Of a stretch of 64,000 nucleotides of DNA, positions 17,001-27,346 are shown piece by piece. The position numbers were made by a program, and so were the translations under genes. How positions within the stretch are numbered: the stretch's first letter is position 1; each line of letters starts with the position of its first letter. A model generated the notes under the pieces. It had not been told where the DNA came from, made no database searches, and saw nothing but the letters and a program-made list of their open reading frames with translations. Origin of the DNA: Coriobacteriia bacterium (GTDB lineage Bacteria > Actinomycetota > Coriobacteriia > Anaerosomatales > Anaerosomataceae); assembly GCA_030651765.1 (NCBI GenBank), contig JAUSBY010000007.1, forward strand, positions 1 through 64,000. The letters are read 5' to 3'.

Positions 17001-18092
17001 ATGGCCAAGCACACTGTCACCCTGATTCCCGGCGACGGCATCGGACCTGAGCTCACCACCGCCATGACGCGCGTGGTCGAAGCGACCGGTGTCGATATCG
17101 CCTGGGAGATCGCCGAGGCCGGCGCCGACGTCATGGACAAGTACGGCACACCGCTGCCGCAGCATGTGCTCGACTCGGTCCGCAAGAACAAGGTGGCCAT
17201 CAAGGGCCCGATCACCACGCCTGTCGGCACCGGGTTCCGGAGCGTGAACGTGGCGCTGCGCAAGGAACTCGATCTGTACGCCTGCCTGCGTCCGTCGTTC
17301 TCGATTCCCGGAACCGGTGCGCGCTACGACAACGTCGATCTCGTCATCGTGCGCGAGAACACCGAGGATCTCTACGCGGGTATCGAGTTCGAGGAAGGCA
17401 GCGACGGCGCCCGGCGCCTCATCGAGTTTGCGGCGGCCGAGGGTGCGGGGACCATCCGCCCCGACTCGGGCATCTCGCTGAAGCCGATCAGCATCACAGG
17501 AACCAGGCGCATCGTGAAGTTCGCGTTCGACTACGCGATCGCTAACGGCCGCAAGAAAGTCACCGCGGTCCACAAGGCCAACATCCTCAAGCACTCGGAC
17601 GGGCTGTTCCTGAGAGTCGCTCGTGAGGTCGCCGAGGAGTATCGCGACTCGGGTATCGAGTTCGAGGACTACATCGTGGACGCCACGTGCATGCAGCTCG
17701 TGCTGCATCCCGAGTGGTGGGACGTGCTCGTGCTGCCGAACCTGTACGGCGACATACTGTCGGACCTTGCAGCCGGTCTCATCGGCGGGCTCGGCGTTGC
17801 GCCCGGTGCGAACATCGGTACCGACTACGCGGTCTTCGAGCCGGTCCACGGCTCGGCTCCCAAGTACGCCGGCAAGGACATGGCGAATCCGACCGCGGAG
17901 ATTCTCTCGGCGGTACTCATGCTCAACCATCTGGGAGAGCGCGACGCGGCGTCACGCGTGCTGGCTGCGGTCAGGACCGTGCTGGCCGAGGGCGAACGCG
18001 TGACCTACGACATCAAGCGGACGAACACCGGCAGCACCGAGGGGTGCGTGGGTACGCAGGCATACGCCGACGCGCTCATCGAGCGGTTGTAG
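17001..18092 (+). CDS. icd: isocitrate/isopropylmalate dehydrogenase family, isocitrate type
   Basis: 363 residues from ATG 17001, nine bases after CGGAGG. Family marks are LIPGDGIGPEL, the catalytic Tyr/Lys region and the cofactor loop HGSAPKYAGKDMANPTAE. The motif FRSVNVALRKELDLYACLRP keeps the Ser and Asn that bind isocitrate in isocitrate dehydrogenases; LeuB enzymes differ here. I therefore call isocitrate dehydrogenase rather than LeuB, although no other leuB candidate exists in this window. The Lys-Tyr after AP resembles NADP enzymes but the rest of the loop is NAD-like, so the cofactor is unresolved. It likely forms a short path with the 14145/15429 hydro-lyase. Confidence 0.82.
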   Translation: MAKHTVTLIPGDGIGPELTTAMTRVVEATGVDIAWEIAEAGADVMDKYGTPLPQHVLDSVRKNKVAIKGPITTPVGTGFRSVNVALRKELDLYACLRPSFSIPGTGARYDNVDLVIVRENTEDLYAGIEFEEGSDGARRLIEFAAAEGAGTIRPDSGISLKPISITGTRRIVKFAFDYAIANGRKKVTAVHKANILKHSDGLFLRVAREVAEEYRDSGIEFEDYIVDATCMQLVLHPEWWDVLVLPNLYGDILSDLAAGLIGGLGVAPGANIGTDYAVFEPVHGSAPKYAGKDMANPTAEILSAVLMLNHLGERDAASRVLAAVRTVLAEGERVTYDIKRTNTGSTEGCVGTQAYADALIERL

Positions 18093-18130
18093 GGGGCGCT
18101 GGTAGCGCCAGGGGGCGAGTCCGCCTGGTT

Positions 18131-18159
18131 GCCCATTCGAGATTTCCTCACGAATGGGC
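18131..18159 (+). terminator. stem-loop after icd
   Basis: gcccattcg and cgaatgggc pair perfectly (9 bp) around an 11-base loop, 39 bases after the icd stop. A short cttgtc follows rather than a full T tract. It is a plausible terminator. Confidence 0.55.
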
Positions 18160-18188
18160 CTTGTCGAGGCGCCGATGAGCGTGCATAA

Positions 18189-18204
18189 TGTGATAGGTAT
18201 CACA
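18189..18204. promoter_or_regulatory. CRP-like palindrome upstream of a multihaem cytochrome
   Basis: tgtgataggtatcaca fits the CRP consensus TGTGA-N6-TCACA exactly and extends to 7-bp arms. It lies about 225 bases before the cytochrome start. A CRP/FNR-family regulator is the expected binder; none is coded in the window. The remaining intergenic sequence from 18093 to 18428 shows nothing else I can name. Confidence 0.6.
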
Positions 18205-18428
18205 CTCACGAGTGGTCCGAGGCCACAGGGGCGCGGGATGTGATGCGCGGAACGCGATGACCCATCGTCTTCATCTGGGCACCTCGACGATGGTTAGCGA
18301 GTGGTGCAACCGGCCGCAGTTCGATCGCGTTGGCTGCTGCGCCCTAGTGCCCGACCTTCATCTGTGCTACTGGGGGCCTCGCACCAACGGTCGGACGGAA
18401 GATGACGTGCCGATGGGGAGGAGTCCGA

Positions 18429-19475
18429 ATGAGGAGAGCGATTCTGGTAGGCGTCGCCCTGGTCATCGCGATCGTCGCGGTGGCGAGCGTCGCATATGGG
18501 TCTGAGATTCTCGGGTACGCCGACGCGGACTGTATGTCGTGTCACGAGGTGGGCACGGAGTCCATCGCGCAGAGCAAGGTCGACTTCTCGGCTGAGAACG
18601 TGGACTTCGTCAAGTGTGGCGCGTGCCACGCGGCGATCCCGGTCCCGAGTTGGGATGATCACTTCCACGGCTACTACTCATTCTGCGGATCGCGCTGTCA
18701 TGGCCTCATTGACGAGCCGACGTTCTCAGAGCCGGCTGGCGAGGCGATTGAGCCGCTAGTCAGGACTAGCTACGGTTACTTCCAGTCCGTCGACTCGCTC
18801 TGCGCTGAGGCGACTGAGATTCATGAGGCACACCTCGGACAGGGCTGGGTCAACATCACCTTCCAGAGTATCGATCCTTCTTGCGGCTCATGCCATGGCG
18901 CCGCCTCCTGCAACGCGTGCCACACCGACCCCGCTCATGGCGGCCACGGCGGAACCCCGAGTTGCACCTCGGCCGGCTGCCATCTGGCCACAGCGCCGCA
19001 GGAGTCGCCCTCATGTCTCGGCTGCCACACGGAGGCACACGAGAACATCACGGAGGCGCACACCGCCACCGCAAGCCAGGAGTGCGTCGACTGCCACAGA
19101 AGCGCGGATCTCTTCGAGCTCCACGCCGACGCAGCGGCCGGTCCGTGTGCCGTGTGCCACTCGACGCAGCTTCCCGACTCGGCAGAGTGTGTGAACTGCC
19201 ACGCGTACTCGCCGGTGGCCGAGAATCACTATCCGGCCGATGTGCACCTCGCCGTGACCAACGCCGGCTGCGGCAACTGCCACTCGCTGGACCTGGCCAC
19301 CGAGCACGCCAAGTACTCGGCAAGCTGCAGCGCCTGCCATAGTGGTTCGTTCGATGCTGTGGTCGCCGACTGGGACAAGACGTGCGACGGATGCCATCCC
19401 ACGCGGCACAAGGACCGCGATTCCGGCGGCGGTTCGGGCGGCGGCGGCGGCAAGCAGCAGGCCGGCCGCAGGTAG
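18429..19475 (+). CDS. secreted or anchored multihaem c-type cytochrome (11 CxxCH plus 2 variant sites)
   Basis: 348 residues from ATG 18429 with GGGGAGGAG upstream. A hydrophobic N-terminus (ILVGVALVIAIVAVASVAYG) acts as signal or anchor. I count eleven CxxCH motifs (the first CMSCH near residue 36, the last CDGCH near residue 321) plus one CGSRCH and one CTSAGCH, which could bind two more haems if the maturation system accepts them. The C-terminus is a Gly/Lys/Arg-rich tail. It is monocistronic, ended by a strong hairpin, and has a CRP-like site upstream. Role: extracytoplasmic electron transfer; partner unknown. Confidence 0.9.
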   Translation: MRRAILVGVALVIAIVAVASVAYGSEILGYADADCMSCHEVGTESIAQSKVDFSAENVDFVKCGACHAAIPVPSWDDHFHGYYSFCGSRCHGLIDEPTFSEPAGEAIEPLVRTSYGYFQSVDSLCAEATEIHEAHLGQGWVNITFQSIDPSCGSCHGAASCNACHTDPAHGGHGGTPSCTSAGCHLATAPQESPSCLGCHTEAHENITEAHTATASQECVDCHRSADLFELHADAAAGPCAVCHSTQLPDSAECVNCHAYSPVAENHYPADVHLAVTNAGCGNCHSLDLATEHAKYSASCSACHSGSFDAVVADWDKTCDGCHPTRHKDRDSGGGSGGGGGKQQAGRR

Positions 19476-19504
19476 TACCGCCTGACGCGTTGATCGCTTA
19501 GGAA

Positions 19505-19538
19505 AACGGGTCCCCACCCTTGAGGACGGGGACCCGTT
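19505..19538. terminator. strong terminator between convergent genes
   Basis: aacgggtcccc and ggggacccgtt form a perfect 11-bp stem with a 12-base loop, followed by ctctgtct. It separates the cytochrome gene from the oppositely oriented deacetylase gene and could serve both. Confidence 0.8.
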
Positions 19539-19557
19539 CTCTGTCTCGCGACGGTCC

Positions 19558-20721
19558 TCACAGGCTGCGGTATCGCAGGACCTCGTCGATGACCCGCCCG
19601 GTCGCCTCGAGTACAGAGGCGCGTTGGTCATGCGTGTGGGCCGGGCCGTCATCGCCCCTGAGTGACGCTGGTGGCTCGTAGCCGTGCGCACGCACGCGCT
19701 CGCGCCACTCGGCAGGGAGTTCGTCGGGCAGCGTGATGCCGGCAAGCGCGGAGGCGAGCAGCGTCCACACGCGCGGCACCACGGTCGCCCACGCGTACCC
19801 GCCCCCGCCGCACGCGACGAGACGGCCGTCACAGACCTCCTCGGCAAGCTCGACACTCCGTGCGAACAGCCACTCGTAGCCGGCGATCGTCTGCCCGAGG
19901 GTGGTCAGAGGGTCGCTCCAGTGCGCATCGGCGCCGTTCTGGGTCACGATCACGTCCGGACGGAACTCCCGGGCGGCTGGTGCGACGACGCGTTCGAACG
20001 CAAGGCGGTAGCACTCGTCGGTGGCGTACGGTGGCATGGGGATGTTGATCGCACTGCCGAGTCCCGCGCCGGCGCCCCGCTCCCGTGCCGAGCCGGTTCC
20101 CGGGTACAGATAGCGGCCGTCCTCGTGGAGCGAGATCGTGAGGACCCGGGGTTCCTCGTAGAACGCTTCCTGTACGCCGTCACCGTGATGGGCGTCGATG
20201 TCGAGGTAGAGGATCCGGAGGTCGGGGTCGCGGTGTAGCACCGCTGCGATCGCCACCGCCACGTCGTTGTACACGCAGAAGCCCGCCGCACGGTCGCGGT
20301 GCGCGTGGTGGAGGCCTCCTGCGGGGGAGAACGCACGGCGGGTGCGTCCGTCACAGACGTACTCGGCGGCTACCGTCGTCGCTCCCGCAACGAGCGCCGC
20401 CGCGTCGTGTATGCCGCGGAACTCGGGGGTGTCGCCCGGGCCGATGCCGCGCCGCGGCCTCCACCAGCCCGGCGCCGCTGAGGCCTCGATCACCGTCTCG
20501 ATGTACCGCGCATCGTGCGCCCTGAGGAGTTCGACCGACGATGCGGGCCGGGGTGCAACGAGCTCGAGAGCCCCGTTCGCGACGAGGCCGTAGGCACCGA
20601 TCAGGTCGATGGTGAGCGAGACCCGCTCGGGTCGCAGCGGATGGGCGGGGTCGAGGTCGTATGCGGCTAGCGATTCGTCGTAGACGAGTGCGGTGCTCAC
20701 GCCCGGCTGTGTCGCGGTCAT
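19558..20721 (-). CDS. histone-deacetylase-family hydrolase (AcuC/APAH type)
   Basis: 387 residues. I take ATG 20721 because GGAGG lies five bases before it; ATG 20733 is a possible earlier start. The zinc-dependent deacetylase fold is clear: GGLHHAHRDRAAGFCVYND has the paired active-site histidines, YLDIDAHHGDGVQEAF the Asp/His metal and catalytic residues, and QNGADAHWSDPL a further metal Asp. The opening LVYDESLAAYDLDPAHPLRPER is typical of AcuC-like proteins. Members deacetylate acetyl-CoA synthetase, polyamines or acetylated sugars and amides. The substrate here is unknown, and no acuA or acs gene is adjacent. Confidence 0.9.
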   Translation of the reverse strand: MTATQPGVSTALVYDESLAAYDLDPAHPLRPERVSLTIDLIGAYGLVANGALELVAPRPASSVELLRAHDARYIETVIEASAAPGWWRPRRGIGPGDTPEFRGIHDAAALVAGATTVAAEYVCDGRTRRAFSPAGGLHHAHRDRAAGFCVYNDVAVAIAAVLHRDPDLRILYLDIDAHHGDGVQEAFYEEPRVLTISLHEDGRYLYPGTGSARERGAGAGLGSAINIPMPPYATDECYRLAFERVVAPAAREFRPDVIVTQNGADAHWSDPLTTLGQTIAGYEWLFARSVELAEEVCDGRLVACGGGGYAWATVVPRVWTLLASALAGITLPDELPAEWRERVRAHGYEPPASLRGDDGPAHTHDQRASVLEATGRVIDEVLRYRSL

Positions 20722-20832
20722 CTCGGCCTCCATGCGGCTGAACGTGTCTAGAGCATACCCTCGGAGGAGCTATGCCCGCCGCTCCGATCGAGCCGAGCCG
20801 AGCCGAGGGGTGCGGCTCCCGCTCCTTTGCGC

Positions 20833-20838
20833 TATACT
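20833..20838 (+). promoter_or_regulatory. ilvD: putative -10 element of the ilv operon
   Basis: gcgctatactcg contains tatact, a good -10 hexamer, about 30 bases before the structured leader. No convincing -35 is present at 16-18 bases upstream. The same gcgctatact occurs before the leuA leader at 28996. Confidence 0.45.
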
Positions 20839-20864
20839 CGCCCCTTACCAATTGCACAGCATGA

Positions 20865-21120
20865 TCGGCGTTGATGGGGACGAGTAGAGGTCAATCCCAG
20901 CTGCAGAGAGTCGGGGACGGTGGAAACCCGGCGCGGGACGCTTCGAACGCCACCCCTGAGCCACCCGGACGAACGGACCGGTGCCCTTGCGCGGATGACC
21001 TCCGCGGGAGCCGGTGCTACTAAGACGGGTCGGTGGCATCCGTTACCTGCCGCATGAGCGAGACGCTCCGGCCCACGGGCCGATTCGGCGTCATCGCGGG
21101 TGGCATCAGGCCACCATCTC
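20865..21120 (+). promoter_or_regulatory. T-box-like leader of the ilv operon
   Basis: The long untranslated leader before ilvD carries T-box hallmarks: gatggggacgagtag near its 5' end, gcagagagtcggggacgg and ggtggaaacccggcg as in the distal part of stem I, then cgaacgccacccctgagcc as at the specifier-loop boundary. A T-box-sequence candidate, gcgggtggcatcaggccacc, lies at about 21096-21115; a second ggtggcatccg occurs near 21031. No terminator with a T run follows and the ribosome-binding site (gaggaaggg) can pair upstream, so control may be translational. I cannot fix the specifier codon. Confidence 0.55.
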
Positions 21121-21176
21121 CTACGCTGCATGCGGCACCTACGGACGCCCCGTCCCTCGACGAGGAAGGGCGACTG

Positions 21177-22844
21177 ATGGAGCATCGCAGCGATTCGATG
21201 AAGAAGGGTCCGGCCAGGGCCCCTCATCGCAGCCTCCTCAAGGCCGACGGCCTTACCGACGAGGAGATCGCACGCCCGTTTGTCGCCGTCATCAACTCGG
21301 CTAACGACATCATCCCCGGGCACGTGGGCATGGATCGCGTCGCCGATGCGGTGAAGACCGGCGTGCTTATGGCCGGCGGCACTCCGCTCGAGATCTCGAC
21401 CATCGGCGTGTGCGACGGCATCGCGATGGGTCACGAGGGCATGCGCTTCTCGCTCGCCAGCCGTGAGGTCATCGCGGACTCCGTGGAGATCGCGGTCTCG
21501 GCGCACGCGTTCGACGCGGTCGTGATGATCCCCAACTGCGACAAGGTCATCCCTGGCATGCTCATGGCCGCCGCGCGGCTCGATCTGCCCACCGTGGTCG
21601 TCTCGGCTGGGCCGATGCTCGCGGGTCGCTGGGAGAACAAGCACGTCGACCTCGACACCGTCTTCACCGCCGTCGGGGCGCACGCTCGCGGCGAGGTGAG
21701 CGACGAGTCGCTCCTCGCGCTCGAGAACGGCGCCTGCCCCACGTGCGGCAGCTGCGCGGGCATGTTCACCGCCAACTCGATGAACTGCCTGACCGAGGCG
21801 ATCGGGATGGGTCTGCCGGGCAACGGCACGGTCCCGGCGGTCTACTCGGAGCGAATCCGTCTGGCCAAGCACGCGGGCATGCGTGTCATGGAGTTGCTGG
21901 AGCGTGGCATCACCGCTCGGCAGATCATGACGCCCGCGGCGATCACCAACGCGATGACGGTGGACATGGCGTTTGGCGGCTCGTCCAACACCGTTTTGCA
22001 CCTGACGGCCATCGCCGCCGAGGCGGGCGCTCCTATCACCCTCGACGACTGGCAGGCCGTCTCGGCGCGCACCCCCAACCTCGTGCGCGTCTCGCCGGCC
22101 GGCGGGTACCACATCGAGGACCTCTACTTTGCGGGCGGCATTCCCGCGATCATGGCCGAGCTCGCCAAGGGTGACCTGATCGACACGCATGCGCGGACGG
22201 TGACCGGCGGCACTATCGGCGACGTCATCAAGCGCGTGCCCGGCGCCGACGGCGCTGTGATCCGCAGCATCGATGAGCCGTACTCGGCCGTCGGCGGGCT
22301 GCGTGTGCTCAAGGGCAACCTCGCGCCGAGAGGCGCGGTCGTCAAGCAGTCGGCGGTGGCGCCCGAGATGCGGCAGCACTCGGGTCCGGCGCGTGTCTTC
22401 GAGTCCGAGGAGGATGCGCAGGCGGCGATCATCGGCGGGCGTATCCGCGAAGGCGACGTCATCGTCATCCGCTACGAGGGCCCCAAGGGCGGTCCCGGCA
22501 TGCGCGAGATGCTCTCGCCGACCTCGGCCGTCAAGGGCATGGGCCTTGCCGGCAGCGTCGCGCTCATCACCGACGGGCGCTTCAGCGGCGCGACATCCGG
22601 CGCATCGATCGGTCACGTGAGTCCCGAGGCAGCCGAGGGCGGCCCCATCGCGCTCGTGGAGGAGGGCGACACCATCACGATCGATATCGACGCCGGCACG
22701 CTCACCCTCGAGGTGACCGATGAGTACCTCGCGATGCGCGCTCGCGCGTGGACGCCGCGAGAGCCCAATGTCACGACCGGCTACCTCGCGCGCTATGCGC
22801 GCTTCGTGACGAGTGCCGACAAGGGAGCGGTGCTCGAATGCTGA
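21177..22844 (+). CDS. ilvD: dihydroxy-acid dehydratase
   Basis: 555 residues, full family length, from ATG 21177 with GAGGAAGGG upstream. It dehydrates dihydroxy-isovalerate and dihydroxy-methylvalerate to the 2-oxo acids of valine and isoleucine. The three Fe-S cysteine sites are visible: [13 protein letters not shown] region, [10 protein letters not shown] and [20 protein letters not shown]. The C-terminal [20 protein letters not shown] is the family signature. It leads the operon ilvD-ilvB-ilvN-ilvC and sits behind the T-box-like leader. The next gene begins 28 bases later. Confidence 0.97.
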   Translation: MEHRSDSMKKGPARAPHRSLLKADGLTDEEIARPFVAVINSANDIIPGHVGMDRVADAVKTGVLMAGGTPLEISTIGVCDGIAMGHEGMRFSLASREVIADSVEIAVSAHAFDAVVMIPNCDKVIPGMLMAAARLDLPTVVVSAGPMLAGRWENKHVDLDTVFTAVGAHARGEVSDESLLALENGACPTCGSCAGMFTANSMNCLTEAIGMGLPGNGTVPAVYSERIRLAKHAGMRVMELLERGITARQIMTPAAITNAMTVDMAFGGSSNTVLHLTAIAAEAGAPITLDDWQAVSARTPNLVRVSPAGGYHIEDLYFAGGIPAIMAELAKGDLIDTHARTVTGGTIGDVIKRVPGADGAVIRSIDEPYSAVGGLRVLKGNLAPRGAVVKQSAVAPEMRQHSGPARVFESEEDAQAAIIGGRIREGDVIVIRYEGPKGGPGMREMLSPTSAVKGMGLAGSVALITDGRFSGATSGASIGHVSPEAAEGGPIALVEEGDTITIDIDAGTLTLEVTDEYLAMRARAWTPREPNVTTGYLARYARFVTSADKGAVLEC

Positions 22845-22872
22845 CGACTCGGAAGACACAGGAGGTGAGAGC

Positions 22873-24621
22873 ATGAGGATGAGCGCCGCGGAGGCACTCG
22901 TGAAGTCGCTGCAGGCCGAGGGTACCGAGGTCGTTTTCGGCTATCCGGGCGGTGTCGTGCTGCCGATCTTCGACGCGCTGTACGAGGCCGAGGGAGTGCG
23001 TACCATACTCACGCGTCACGAGCAGGGCGCCACACACGCCGCTGACGGTTATGCGCGCGTCACCGGCAAGCCCGGCGTCGTGATCGTGACGAGCGGTCCC
23101 GGGGCGGCCAACACCGTCACCGGCATCGCCAACGCGTACATGGACTCGGTACCGCTCGTGGTCGTGACCGGGCAGGTGGCGACACACGTGCTGGGCACCG
23201 ACGCGTTCCAGGAGACGGACATCACGGGCATCACCATCCCGATCACCAAGCACAACTACCTGCTCGACGACCCGGCCGATCTGCCCGATGTCATGGCTGA
23301 GGCGTTCCACATCGCCACGACCGGCCGCCCGGGCCCCGTGCTCGTGGACATCCCCGTGGACATCGCGCGCGGTGAGCTCACCTACAAGCGCCCCGAGCGG
23401 CTGAACCTGCCGGGCTACAAGCCCACGGTCAAAGGTCACGCCAAGCAGATCCACCAGGCCGCCACGCTGATCGCCCGGGCGCGCAAGCCGCTCCTGTACG
23501 TCGGCGGCGGCGTGCTCGCCTCCGAGGGCTGGAGGGAGCTCAAGGAGCTTGCCGAGCTCATGCAGCTGCCCGTGGTCACCACGCTCATGGGCAAGGGCGC
23601 GTTCCCCGAAGACCATCACCTGTTCGTCGGCATGCCGGGCATGCACGGCGGCAAGTTCACCAACTACGCCATCACCGAGACAGACCTCCTGCTCGGCGTC
23701 GGCGTCCGTTTCGATGACCGCGTCACGGGCAAGCTCGCCGCCTTCGCCACGAAGGCCAAGGTCGTTCACATCGACGTCGACCCAGCTGAGATCGGCAAGA
23801 ACCGCAGCGTAGACGTGCCGATCGTCGGCGATGCGAGGACCGTGCTCGCCGCCATCACCGCCGAGCTGCGCAAGATGAACGCCGAGCCGCGCACGGATGC
23901 GTGGATGCGCGTGATCGACGACTGGCGTGCGCGCTACCCGTTCCACTACCACCCGAGTACGGACACGATCATGCCCGAGTACGCGGTCGAGCGCGTGCGC
24001 GAGCTCACCGCCGACCGGCCGACGGTCTTCACCACCGAAGTAGGCCAGAACCAGATGTGGTCGTGCCAGTACCTGCGCATCCGGGAGCCCCGCACGTGGG
24101 CATCCTCCGGCGGCCTGGGCACGATGGGCTTCGGCCTGCCGGCGGCCATCGGCGCGCAGCTTGGGCGGCCGGACCACCTCGTGATCGACATCGCCGGGGA
24201 CGGCTCGATCCAGATGAACTCCCAGGAACTCGCGACGGCCGCCATCAACGGTCTGCCGGTCAAGGTGGTCATCTTGAACAACGGCTACCTCGGCATGGTC
24301 CGGCAGTGGCAGGAACTCTTCTACGAGAAGCGGTACTCGAGTTCCACGCTGCCGCAGGACTGCCCGGACTTCGTGAAGCTCGCCGAGGCCTACGGCGCCT
24401 TCGGCGTGCGGGCCACGCGGCCCGAAGAGCTCGACGCGGCGCTCACGGCCGCCTTCGACCACGACGGCCCCGCCGTCGTGGATGTGCGGGTCGAGCGCGA
24501 GGAGAACGTCTTTCCGATGGTCGCGCCCGGCGGCTCGATCGATGAGATGTTGGGTGGCATCCCGGGTGGTCCGGTCTCCGAGATGCTCGACGGCGAGTTG
24601 CTCGAGGAGGTGTGGGAGTAG
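22873..24621 (+). CDS. ilvB: acetolactate synthase, large (catalytic) subunit
   Basis: 582 residues from ATG 22873, ten bases after GGAGGTGAG. The TPP-activating glutamate lies in RHEQGATHAADGYAR near residue 50. The TPP/Mg motif starts at GDGSIQMNSQELATAA near residue 440 and closes in ILNNGYLGMVRQWQ. FAD-binding middle domain is present. It condenses pyruvate with pyruvate or 2-oxobutyrate, the first shared step of branched-chain amino-acid synthesis. The regulatory subunit gene starts on the next base after its stop, so equal expression is expected. Confidence 0.97.
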   Translation: MRMSAAEALVKSLQAEGTEVVFGYPGGVVLPIFDALYEAEGVRTILTRHEQGATHAADGYARVTGKPGVVIVTSGPGAANTVTGIANAYMDSVPLVVVTGQVATHVLGTDAFQETDITGITIPITKHNYLLDDPADLPDVMAEAFHIATTGRPGPVLVDIPVDIARGELTYKRPERLNLPGYKPTVKGHAKQIHQAATLIARARKPLLYVGGGVLASEGWRELKELAELMQLPVVTTLMGKGAFPEDHHLFVGMPGMHGGKFTNYAITETDLLLGVGVRFDDRVTGKLAAFATKAKVVHIDVDPAEIGKNRSVDVPIVGDARTVLAAITAELRKMNAEPRTDAWMRVIDDWRARYPFHYHPSTDTIMPEYAVERVRELTADRPTVFTTEVGQNQMWSCQYLRIREPRTWASSGGLGTMGFGLPAAIGAQLGRPDHLVIDIAGDGSIQMNSQELATAAINGLPVKVVILNNGYLGMVRQWQELFYEKRYSSSTLPQDCPDFVKLAEAYGAFGVRATRPEELDAALTAAFDHDGPAVVDVRVEREENVFPMVAPGGSIDEMLGGIPGGPVSEMLDGELLEEVWE

Positions 24622-26191
<1,570 letters not shown>

Positions 26192-26195
26192 CGCG

Positions 26196-27341
26196 ATGCA
26201 GAAGAAGTACCTGATGACGCCGGGCCCGACGCCCGTACCGCCGGAGGTCCTGCTGACGCAGGCCGCGCCGATCATCCACCACCGCACCCCCGACTTCTCG
26301 GCCGCGTTCGCCGAGGCGATCGAGGGGCTCAAGTACGTCTTCCAGACCGAAGGAGACGCCCTACTCTTCGCCTCGTCAGGCACCGGCGTCATGGAGGCGG
26401 CTATCGCCAACTGCTTCTGCCCCGGCGACAGTGTCATCGTGTGTCGCAACGGCAAGTTCGGCGACCGTCAGAAGCAGATCGCCGAGGTCTACGGCCTGAA
26501 CGTCATCGACCTCTCCTACGAGTGGACGAGTGTCGTCGACCCCGCCGACGTGGCAACAGCCCTCGAGGAGAACCCCGGTGTGCGCGGCGTCATCGTCACG
26601 CAGTCGGAGACCTCGAGCGGTGTGCTGAACGACGTCAAGTCTATCGGCGCGATCGTGCGCGAGTATCCCGAGTGCGTGCTGATCGTGGATTCGATCACCG
26701 GCATCGGCGCGGTCGAGTGCAGGACCGACGAGTGGGGACTCGACGTGGTCATGACCGGTTCGCAGAAGGGCCTCATGCTGCCGCCGGGTCTGGCCGCGTG
26801 CACGGTCTCCGAGAAGGCGTGGCGCGCCTACGAGCGCTCGACGCTGCCCAAGTACTACTTCGACTGGATGAAGTACAAGAAGAACATCGAGAAAGACACC
26901 ACGCCGTTCACTCCGGCCGTGTCGCTCGTGCTCGGTCTTGTGGTGGCGCTGAAGATGATCCGCGAAGAGGGGCTTGAGAACACCATCGCCCGGCACAGCA
27001 TGCTCGCCGAGGCCACACGTCGCGGCTGCGAGGCGCTCGGCCTCACGCTCTTCGCGCCGCCCGAGGGTCGCGGCAGCGCGGTCACGCCGGTGTGGGTGCC
27101 GGAGGGTGTGGATGGCAAGAAGATCGTGAGCATCCTCAAGAACAAGTACGGCATCACCATCGCCGGCGGTCAGGACGACTACGCGGGTCGCATCTTCCGC
27201 GTGGGGCACCTCGGCTACTTCGGCGTGTTCGACATCATCACCACGCTCGCGGGCCTCGAGATGACGCTCGCCGAGCTGGGCTACGCGTTCGAGCGCGGTA
27301 GCGGTATCGCCGCCGCGCAGGCCGTCTTCATGGGGGAGTAG
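26196..27341 (+). CDS. class V PLP aminotransferase (serine/phosphoserine type)
   Basis: 381 residues from ATG 26196, five bases after the ilvC stop. The opening YLMTPGPTPVPPEVL is the alanine-glyoxylate/serine-pyruvate aminotransferase signature; the PLP lysine lies in TGSQKGLMLPPG near residue 194. It is immediately followed by serA with a 5-base gap. That pairing is common in organisms where a class V enzyme of this type takes the SerC role, converting phosphohydroxypyruvate to phosphoserine. I therefore favour serine synthesis over a catabolic role; substrate is inferred from context. No serB is visible. Confidence 0.85.
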   Translation: MQKKYLMTPGPTPVPPEVLLTQAAPIIHHRTPDFSAAFAEAIEGLKYVFQTEGDALLFASSGTGVMEAAIANCFCPGDSVIVCRNGKFGDRQKQIAEVYGLNVIDLSYEWTSVVDPADVATALEENPGVRGVIVTQSETSSGVLNDVKSIGAIVREYPECVLIVDSITGIGAVECRTDEWGLDVVMTGSQKGLMLPPGLAACTVSEKAWRAYERSTLPKYYFDWMKYKKNIEKDTTPFTPAVSLVLGLVVALKMIREEGLENTIARHSMLAEATRRGCEALGLTLFAPPEGRGSAVTPVWVPEGVDGKKIVSILKNKYGITIAGGQDDYAGRIFRVGHLGYFGVFDIITTLAGLEMTLAELGYAFERGSGIAAAQAVFMGE

Positions 27342-27346
27342 ATACG

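Noticed and set aside
17001-18092. assignment as leuB
   Set aside because: The leucine genes lack a leuB here, but FRSVNVALR keeps the isocitrate-binding Ser and Asn, so isocitrate dehydrogenase is preferred. LeuB remains the fallback.
20785-20810. short tandem gagcc repeat upstream of the ilv leader
   Set aside because: Only about three copies; too short to be a meaningful repeat, probably chance in GC-rich sequence.
20832-22874. 680-residue open frame antisense to ilvD
   Set aside because: His/Asp/Arg-rich translation is the mirror of the ilvD codon bias; ilvD itself is certain.
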